DNA of 13,446 nucleotides from Verrucomicrobiota bacterium. Its GTDB lineage: Bacteria; Verrucomicrobiota; Verrucomicrobiia; Limisphaerales; AV2. The stretch spans positions 1 to 13,446 of the forward strand of contig QHOP01000379.1 in the NCBI GenBank assembly GCA_003219345.1, in the 5' to 3' direction. A program made the position numbers and the translations under genes. Position 1 is the stretch's first letter. Each line of letters begins with the position of its first letter. Under the pieces are notes generated by a model that searched no databases, was not told the origin of the DNA, and saw nothing but the letters and a program-made list of their open reading frames with translations. Shown here in pieces: positions 6,573 through 11,968 of the stretch.

Positions 6573-6908
6573 ATGCGCAGGGCCGTGCCATTTTTCCTCT
6601 GTTTTTTCCTCGTTGCCTGCATGCCGACCATCACCAGGAGGGAATACGATCAGAAATGCAAAGAGTCTGTGAATTTGCACAACACGCTTACTGGCCAGGT
6701 TTACTACCAAGGCTCGAAAGACGGATATGACTATTTTTTGTTTGAGCCATTCGGCGCGATCTCTCATCACGCTCGCCTGAAAGAGGGAGATGTGGCATTG
6801 AAGAAACGGATTCCTTACAGTGGTGACAGAAGCAAGTGGGTTGTTGCATACCCGGACTGGTCGGGTGTGACAAACATGGTCATTCAGACAGATGCAACGA
6901 ACAGATAA
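6573..6908 (+). CDS. Small putative lipoprotein, unknown function
   Basis: A 111-aa protein with a typical lipoprotein signal: MRRAVPFFLCFFLVAC with lipobox LVA-Cys16, so probably a membrane-anchored, periplasm-facing protein. The mature part (KESVNLHNTLTGQVYYQGS, YDYFLFEPFGAISHHARLK, WVVAYPDWSGV) looks like one small beta-rich domain; I recognise no family. There is no clear ribosome binding site, and the start lies 26 bp after the stop of the preceding gene, so read-through transcription is likely. Base composition is markedly AT-richer than its neighbours (28 of 60 G+C at 6661-6720, against 42 of 60 at 6241-6300), which suggests acquisition as part of an insert between the PSD1-type and DUF1501 genes. 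Confidence 0.68.
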   Translation: MRRAVPFFLCFFLVACMPTITRREYDQKCKESVNLHNTLTGQVYYQGSKDGYDYFLFEPFGAISHHARLKEGDVALKKRIPYSGDRSKWVVAYPDWSGVTNMVIQTDATNR

Positions 6909-6969
6909 TTAGGGTGTTCACGGCGGATTTTCATTTGGCAAAGCGGACGATTCAGCGTAAAAGTGTGAT

Positions 6970-7164
6970 ATGAGTCTGGCCGAATTGAAGCGTGAGGTGT
7001 CCGGGCTTTCTCCGACCGAGCAAGCCGAGTTGGTCGCCTTTATCAACGACCAGCTTCACCCTTCGGATCCCGCTTATCGGCGGGAACTGGCGCGGTTGCT
7101 GGACGATCAGGATCGCCGCAATTGGGTCCGTTGGGATGACGTTAAGCGGGAGGCGGCGCGCTGA
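6970..7164 (+). CDS. Orphan antitoxin-like small protein (addiction-module component type)
   Basis: A 64-aa protein: MSLAELKREVSGLSPTEQAE, then LVAFINDQL, and ending WVRWDDVKREAAR. The pattern of a short helical N-terminus with LSPTEQAELVAFI and a C-terminal W-x-x-V-K-R element resembles small antitoxins of the 'putative addiction module component' type, which neutralise a RelE/ParE-like toxin encoded just downstream. Here no toxin follows: the next gene on the same strand encodes the DUF1501 protein. It is therefore an orphan, or its toxin was lost. There is no clear Shine-Dalgarno (AAAAGTGTGAT precedes the ATG). The call rests on pattern resemblance only. Confidence 0.55.
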   Translation: MSLAELKREVSGLSPTEQAELVAFINDQLHPSDPAYRRELARLLDDQDRRNWVRWDDVKREAAR

Positions 7165-7221
7165 ACCGGCATGCCGTCGGATTACACGCTGTTTCCAGCA
7201 GTCAATGACTTTTTGGTGAAG

Positions 7222-8688
7222 ATGCTCGACTTTCATCTCGAACACGCTCGCGCCCTCACGCGCCGGCAGTTCTTTTGTCAAACCAGCCTGAGCCTCGGCG
7301 CCGTTGCGCTCGGCGGTTTGCTCTCGCGCGACGGCTACGCCGGCGTCGCGCCCGCGCTCAAAACCGCCAATCCGCTCGCGCCGAGGAAACCGCATTTCGC
7401 GCCGAAGGCGAAGTCCATCATTTACCTCGACATGTCCGGCGCGCCGCCGTCCCTCGACATGTTCGATTGGAAGCCGAAGCTCGCCGAGTTGAACCTGAAG
7501 CCGTGCCCGGAGGAATTGCTCAAGGGCCAGCGCTTCGCGTTTATAAAAGGCGTGCCCAAGATGCTCGGCTCACCGTACAAGTTTGCGCAATATGGCAGCA
7601 GCGGCGCGTGGGTCAGCGAGTTGCTGCCCCACTTCACCGAAATCGTGGATGACGTCGCCCTCATCAGGTCGATGTGGACCGACCAGTTCAACCACGCGCC
7701 GGCCGAGTTGTTCATTTACACCGGTTCAGCACGCGCGGGCGCGGCGTCGATGGGCTCGTGGCTCACCTACGGTCTCGGCACCGAGAACCAGGATTTGCCC
7801 GGCTTCGTCGTGCTGCTCTCCGGCGGCACGGACCCGACGGGCGGCGAGAGCCTTTGGGGCAGCGGCTTTTTGCCGTCGGTTTATCAGGGCGTCCAATGCC
7901 GCTCGGCGGGCGAACCGATCTTATTCGCGAACAATCCCGCGGGCATGGACCGTTCGAGTCGCCGCCGAACGCTCGACGCGCTGGACAAGCTCGATGAAAT
8001 CGAAGCGAAACAGTGCGGCGATCCGGAAACCGTGACGCGCATTGCGCAATACGAGCTGGCCTATCGCATGCAGATTTCCGTGCCCGAGGTGTTCGACATT
8101 TCCAAAGAGCCGAAGGATATCCACGAGATGTACGGCACGAAACCGGGCGAGGCGAGTTTTGCGAACAACTGTCTGCTGGCGCGGCGGCTCGTTGAACGCG
8201 GCGTGCGCCACGTGCAACTCTACGACTGGGGCTGGGACATTCACGGAACCGGGCCGGGAGACGACCTGCTCAATCAATTCCCGAAAAAATGCCGCGACGT
8301 GGACCGCGCCTGCGCGGCGCTGGTCCGGGACCTGAAGCAACGCGGCCTGCTCGAAGAAACGCTGGTGATTTGGGGCGGCGAATTCGGTCGCACCCCGATG
8401 AACGAGGCGCGCGGCGGCTCGATGTTCCTTGGCCGCGACCATCATCCGCACTGTTTCACGATCTGGATGGCCGGCGGCGGCATTCAGCCCGGCATCGTTT
8501 ACGGCGAAACCGACGAACTCGGCTACGGCGTCGTGAAAGACAAGGTCTCCGTGCGCGACCTGCAAACGACCATCCTTCATCTGATGGGCCTCGACGCGCA
8601 TCAGCTTTCCTATCGGTTCCAGGGGTTGAACCAGCGCCTGATCGGCCCTGCCGAAGAAGGCGAGTTGGTCAGAGGGATTTTGGCTTGA
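7222..8688 (+). CDS. DUF1501 protein, Tat-exported, alkaline-phosphatase/sulfatase-superfamily fold
   Basis: A 488-aa exported protein of the DUF1501 family, which Pfam groups with alkaline phosphatase-like enzymes; the substrate is unknown. A twin-arginine signal is seen early (ALTRRQFF, Arg14-Arg15, then SLSLGAVALGGLL). I prefer the ATG at 7222 because it places the RR motif in a short n-region; the ATG at 7171 in the same frame adds 17 residues and is possible. Neither has a well-spaced Shine-Dalgarno. Family blocks are YLDMSGAPPSLDMFDWKP (69-86, usual metal-ligand region), WTDQFNHAPAE, YDWGWDIHGTGPGDD, VIWGGEFGRTP (382-392) and GRDHHP (404-409). Homologues normally sit directly after a PSD1-type gene and are presumed to act with it in the periplasm; here two small genes intervene. 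The 3' end overlaps the opposing kinase gene by 20 bp. Confidence 0.94.
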   Translation: MLDFHLEHARALTRRQFFCQTSLSLGAVALGGLLSRDGYAGVAPALKTANPLAPRKPHFAPKAKSIIYLDMSGAPPSLDMFDWKPKLAELNLKPCPEELLKGQRFAFIKGVPKMLGSPYKFAQYGSSGAWVSELLPHFTEIVDDVALIRSMWTDQFNHAPAELFIYTGSARAGAASMGSWLTYGLGTENQDLPGFVVLLSGGTDPTGGESLWGSGFLPSVYQGVQCRSAGEPILFANNPAGMDRSSRRRTLDALDKLDEIEAKQCGDPETVTRIAQYELAYRMQISVPEVFDISKEPKDIHEMYGTKPGEASFANNCLLARRLVERGVRHVQLYDWGWDIHGTGPGDDLLNQFPKKCRDVDRACAALVRDLKQRGLLEETLVIWGGEFGRTPMNEARGGSMFLGRDHHPHCFTIWMAGGGIQPGIVYGETDELGYGVVKDKVSVRDLQTTILHLMGLDAHQLSYRFQGLNQRLIGPAEEGELVRGILA

Positions 8689-9172
8689 GCCGGGGAATCG
8701 GCTCAACCAGCTCTGCCACCCCGCGCACGGGGAAAACGGGTTTTGCCTGCAAGATTTGCTGAAGGCAGGCTTCCACTGAAGCGCGGGTCGTATCGATATC
8801 GAGGAAATCTTTCTGCGGCGGCTCGAAGTCGGCCGCGAAGTGCGCTTCTCGTCCGCGCAGTTCGGTTGTGTGAACATAAATCTCCACGACGTTGCCTTTC
8901 GCTTTGAACTCTTCCCGGAGGTCCCGGTAAGGCGACACAAATGAAGCCACGACAACAATGCCCTCGGCATGAAGTTTCGCCGCGAGCTGCTGGCCCGCTT
9001 TGACGTTCCTGGTCCGACCCGCTTCCGAGAAATCTCTGTTCGCCATCAAACCTCGCAGGAATTCGCCATCGAGGTGAACGACCGGGTGACCGGCTTTTTG
9101 AAGGACCGCCTTGAGAGCCAACGCCAGGGTGGTTTTGCCCGAGCCCGGTTGTCCGGTGAACCAGTAAATCAT
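8669..9172 (-). CDS. Adenylylsulfate kinase-like protein (CysC family, divergent)
   Basis: A 167-aa P-loop kinase; the family reaction is APS + ATP to PAPS + ADP in the cytoplasm. The protein opens MIYWFTGQPGSGKTT with Walker A at 7-15, then HLDGEFLRGLMANRDFSEAGR (33-53), corresponding to the LDGDNVR...GFSxxDR substrate region of CysC, and SFVSPYRDLRE (77-87), corresponding to the ISPYR loop. The usual DPKGLYKxAR block is missing; GREAHFAADFEPPQKDFLDI stands there instead, so a related kinase activity cannot be excluded. I start at 9172 because the P-loop then follows directly; the ATG at 9226 adds 18 unconserved-looking residues (MPIECACGPVDQ) and remains possible. It is divergently arranged with a PAPS-dependent sulfotransferase gene, which supports a role in PAPS supply. 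It converges with, and overlaps by 20 bp, the DUF1501 gene. Confidence 0.85.
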   Translation of the reverse strand: MIYWFTGQPGSGKTTLALALKAVLQKAGHPVVHLDGEFLRGLMANRDFSEAGRTRNVKAGQQLAAKLHAEGIVVVASFVSPYRDLREEFKAKGNVVEIYVHTTELRGREAHFAADFEPPQKDFLDIDTTRASVEACLQQILQAKPVFPVRGVAELVEPIPRLKPKSL

Positions 9173-9304
9173 GGTTCGCAGATTCTCAGGCTGATCCACC
9201 GGCCCGCAAGCGCATTCGATGGGCACCTGCGCCTGTCAACGCGCAACGAACCTTTCCCTTTTTTCTCGCTCCACAACGGCGGGATTCCCGGTTAACAAAT
9301 CGTT

Positions 9305-10909
9305 ATGGGAAAGAAGAAACGCGCTCCGTGGCCGGCCCGGAAGGCGGATCGGAACCGATTCGGTACCCGGAAAGCGCCGGTGATACCGGGCCTGGGCGCC
9401 GACCTGCCGGAACTGCGGCAAGCGCGCGCGTTGTGGCAGCTCAACCGGTTTGATGCTTCCCTGCGGCTATTTGAGGAGGCCGCACGCAAGTATCCCCAAA
9501 ACCTTGTCGCTCTGATCGACGGCAGTCGGGCTTTAGGCGCGCGCTTTGAGATCACGCGCGCTGAGACAATGCTCGACCGGTTGATGAAGCTGGGTGCTCA
9601 ACAGCCGGACATCCTGCACCTGGCAGGCCAGAGTTACCGGATGATTTTTCGGCCCGATCAAGCTATGGAATGTTTTCAACGGGTGCTGAAGGTCACGAAG
9701 GAGATACCCGACGCGTATCTTGAGTTGGCGATTCTCTATGAACGTCGTCACCGCGTGGAGGAAGCCTATTCGCTTATCGAGGACTGCCTGCGGACAGATC
9801 CCGACTATCAGGAGGCGCAACTGTTCAAGGCGCGACTGCTGCGCCGCATGAAAGAGGAGGCAGCGTCGGAATCGCTCTTCCACGAACTGGCCGCCAGCGC
9901 GCGGGCCCATCCGGTCGTGCGCGCACAAGCCTGGGCGGAGATTGCCCAGAGCCATGATCGCCACGAGGATTACAAAGCGGCCATGCAGGCCATGCTGAAA
10001 TGCAAGGAACTTCTTCTGCAGCGGGAGGCGGCCATGCGGCGGGAGTCGGAAGTGGTGTTGCGTCAATTGCGCGGGTTGGCAGAGTCGCTGACGCACGCTC
10101 ACTTCAAGCGATGGGTCGAAGCCGGTCGCGCGTTTCCCCTCAAAAGGACAGCCGTGCTGGCGAGTTTTCCCCGATCCGGCACGACACTCCTGGAGCAGGT
10201 GCTTGATTGTCATTCGGGGCTGGTGAGCTCGGATGAACGAGAGGCGTTCGCCCGTGACCTCTTTCCGGCCATGTGGCTGACACCGACGACGCCGGTGCCG
10301 ACCGCCGAGGCACTGGACGCGGTTCCGATGGAAAGGTTGGCAGCCTTGCGCCAGCGCTATCTGGATTACATGGCCGCGGCGTTGAACGAACCGATTGGCG
10401 ACCGCGTTCACCTCGACAAGAATCCGACTCTTACCCTGGTGATCCCGGGATTCCTGCGGTTGTTTCCGGAAACGCGGTTGGTGATCGCCCTGCGCGATCC
10501 ACGGGACGTGGTGATCAGTTGTTTCATGCAATACCTGCCGCTCAACCCTAACAGCGTCTGTTTTCTCACCCTGGAGCGCGCGGCCCGTCGCTATGCCAAT
10601 GACATGGGCATCTGGCGGAAGTTCCGGGAAACGATTGCCTCTCCGTGGCTGGAAGTGCGCTACGAAAGCACCGTGGCTGATTTGGAAAAGGAGGCGAGGC
10701 GCGTTCTGGAGTTCCTCGGTTTACCCTGGGAACCCCAGGTGTTGAACTATCGTGAACGGCTCCGTGGCAAGGCCGTCGGCTCGCCCACCTACGAAGCCGT
10801 CAGTCAGCCCCTTTACACCCGCGCCATCGGCCGTTGGAAGAACTATCAAGAGTTTCTCGAACCCTGTTTGCCGATCCTACAGCCCTCGATTGATGCCTTC
10901 GGCTATTGA
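9305..10909 (+). CDS. TPR-repeat sulfotransferase
   Basis: A 534-aa protein with N-terminal tetratricopeptide-like helical repeats (about 35-250; for example PDQAMECFQRVLKVTKEIPD and AYLELAILYERRHRVEEAYS) and a C-terminal PAPS-dependent sulfotransferase domain (about 280-530). PAPS-binding signatures are visible: the 5'-phosphosulfate loop ASFPRSGTTLLEQVLDCHS (286-304), the 3'-phosphate site VIALRDPRDVVISCF (393-407), plus VHLDKNP (368-374), EVRYESTVADLE and the terminal GRWKNYQEFLEP. The acceptor is unknown; TPR-sulfotransferases of this type can modify proteins or small molecules. There is no signal peptide (start MGKKKRAPWPARK is strongly basic), so it is predicted to be cytoplasmic. The ATG at 9305 lies 132 bp from the preferred start of the divergent APS-kinase gene (78 bp from the longer one), suggesting a shared promoter region. 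No strong Shine-Dalgarno is seen. Confidence 0.94.
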   Translation: MGKKKRAPWPARKADRNRFGTRKAPVIPGLGADLPELRQARALWQLNRFDASLRLFEEAARKYPQNLVALIDGSRALGARFEITRAETMLDRLMKLGAQQPDILHLAGQSYRMIFRPDQAMECFQRVLKVTKEIPDAYLELAILYERRHRVEEAYSLIEDCLRTDPDYQEAQLFKARLLRRMKEEAASESLFHELAASARAHPVVRAQAWAEIAQSHDRHEDYKAAMQAMLKCKELLLQREAAMRRESEVVLRQLRGLAESLTHAHFKRWVEAGRAFPLKRTAVLASFPRSGTTLLEQVLDCHSGLVSSDEREAFARDLFPAMWLTPTTPVPTAEALDAVPMERLAALRQRYLDYMAAALNEPIGDRVHLDKNPTLTLVIPGFLRLFPETRLVIALRDPRDVVISCFMQYLPLNPNSVCFLTLERAARRYANDMGIWRKFRETIASPWLEVRYESTVADLEKEARRVLEFLGLPWEPQVLNYRERLRGKAVGSPTYEAVSQPLYTRAIGRWKNYQEFLEPCLPILQPSIDAFGY

Positions 10910-11927
10910 GAACGCAGCGGAGATTTCACCTGTTGTAGCAGCCGAGGTAACGAGGCTCAATTTTCGGGTCCCTAAGGCAGTACTCACACTCTCACTATTG
11001 ACCGGTCTTGCGCTTGCCGGGTTCTCGCAGTCTCCAGGCAGGAGCGAGATTGAGGAGTTAGTCGGCGAGCATGTCCGGGTGCGTATAGTCAAAGGGCAAG
11101 TCCCTTCTTTTCGAGTCGGTGACTCTTGTCCAATCTACGAAGTCGAGACGTCCAAGTTTGACGCTCAAACGTTTCGAAAGTGGGCAACGCTGTTCGAACT
11201 GAAGGGCGAGCCAGCTCCAATCCCATCGGATTATGAGGAGGCTCCAGGATGGTGGGTACAAGAGCGTAAGACAGATTCATCCAGAAAGAGGAGGTGTTTG
11301 TATTTCTCTCTGAACAGCGGCACACTGGGTTATGCGAGTGGAGACGATGGACACCGTTGGGATGTAAAAGCCCACAAGCCACTAATGGAGAATGTGCCTA
11401 GCAGCGAGCAAGCCTCTAAAAAAGTTGTGGAATTGTTACCGAGGTTAGGTCTATCGATAGATCAATTTAGCACCAACTCAGCCGGAAAGCCTGATTATAG
11501 ACAGCTCATAAATACCATCAGGTACAGCCCCCGCGGGCAAACCAACCAGCTGGAAGTCGTCAAGAAACGAAGCATCATACTGACGCAGAAGCTGCCGGAG
11601 GGAAACATTATTGGCGCCGGAACGCTCACCGTGAGCTTTATCAGTCAGGGGATGATTGCTGGGGTGGAGTGTAGCTTGGTTAAACTGAGCACAAATCAAG
11701 TATTGAAACATTTAACAGTCAACACGATCACCGAACGAGTTCATTCGGGCGCAGTATGGACTCGTCAAACCTTTGTTCCTTCGGAGGTCTTGATTAAAAC
11801 TATTCGACTTGTTTATCCGACTGTGCCGACTGGTGTCCGAGAACGCTTTTTGTGGCCATTTTACGAAGTCACGTGTTGTGCCCCTCACGGCTCGAAAGAA
11901 TACATCTTATATGTTAAGGCGTGGTGA
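10893..11927 (+). CDS. Putative secreted protein of unknown function, possibly with an altered N-terminus
   Basis: A 344-aa protein from the ATG at 10893, overlapping the sulfotransferase 3' end by 17 bp in another frame; no other in-frame ATG lies before the hydrophobic segment. A clear signal-peptide core occurs unusually late: FRVPKAVLTLSLLTGLALAGFSQS (about 24-47). The mature part is hydrophilic with no family I recognise. Visible stretches include EELVGEHVRVRIVKGQVPSF, GWWVQERKTDSS, LYFSLNSGTLGYASGDDGHR, RLGLSIDQFSTN and a tail ending EVTCCAPHGSKEYILYVKAW. It is AT-richer than its neighbours (24 of 60 G+C at 11461-11520, against 33 of 60 at 10381-10440), hinting at separate origin. The first 23 residues are partly encoded by a repeat-like DNA stretch (10935-10958), so the ancestral start may have been at the LNFRVPK position (CTC at 10956-10958), now not a start codon. 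Confidence 0.68.
   Translation: MPSAIENAAEISPVVAAEVTRLNFRVPKAVLTLSLLTGLALAGFSQSPGRSEIEELVGEHVRVRIVKGQVPSFRVGDSCPIYEVETSKFDAQTFRKWATLFELKGEPAPIPSDYEEAPGWWVQERKTDSSRKRRCLYFSLNSGTLGYASGDDGHRWDVKAHKPLMENVPSSEQASKKVVELLPRLGLSIDQFSTNSAGKPDYRQLINTIRYSPRGQTNQLEVVKKRSIILTQKLPEGNIIGAGTLTVSFISQGMIAGVECSLVKLSTNQVLKHLTVNTITERVHSGAVWTRQTFVPSEVLIKTIRLVYPTVPTGVRERFLWPFYEVTCCAPHGSKEYILYVKAW
10935..10958. repeat. Candidate short dispersed repeat with internal dyad
   Basis: GTAGCAGCCGAGGTAACGAG followed by GCTC. AGCC (10940-10943) pairs with GGCT (10954-10957), with a partly complementary interior. From memory, and unchecked, sequences of the form GTAGCAGCCGA...GGCTC recur between genes in verrucomicrobial genomes. 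It lies inside the 5' end of the open frame at 10893. Only one copy is seen in this window, so repeat status is inferred. Confidence 0.35.
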
Positions 11928-11939
11928 TAACACGCCATG

Positions 11940-11953
11940 GTGTCTTCGGACAC
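11940..11953. terminator. UUCG-type hairpin between convergent genes
   Basis: GTGTC-TTCG-GACAC: a 5-bp stem closing a C(UUCG)G tetraloop, an exceptionally stable RNA loop when read from the plus strand. It lies in the 41-bp gap between a plus-strand gene ending at 11927 and a minus-strand gene ending at 11969. No T-run follows, so it is at most a weak intrinsic terminator or a 3'-end stabiliser. An alternative 4-bp stem, ACAC/GTGT around GCCATG, shares the GTGT bases. Confidence 0.35.
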
Positions 11954-11968
11954 GCGCCAGGTTTCGCT

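Noticed and set aside
6544..6672. 42-codon frame starting at the ATGA overlap with the PSD1 stop
   Set aside because: It overlaps the lipoprotein gene out of frame, has no signal or motif, and stops quickly; better seen as a leftover coupled start than a gene.
7921..8970. 349-aa open frame on the minus strand
   Set aside because: It covers the DUF1501 gene in antisense and part of the kinase gene in another frame; both real genes have clear family motifs.
9533..10531. 332-aa open frame on the minus strand
   Set aside because: Antisense to the TPR-sulfotransferase, whose PAPS-binding signatures fix the coding strand.
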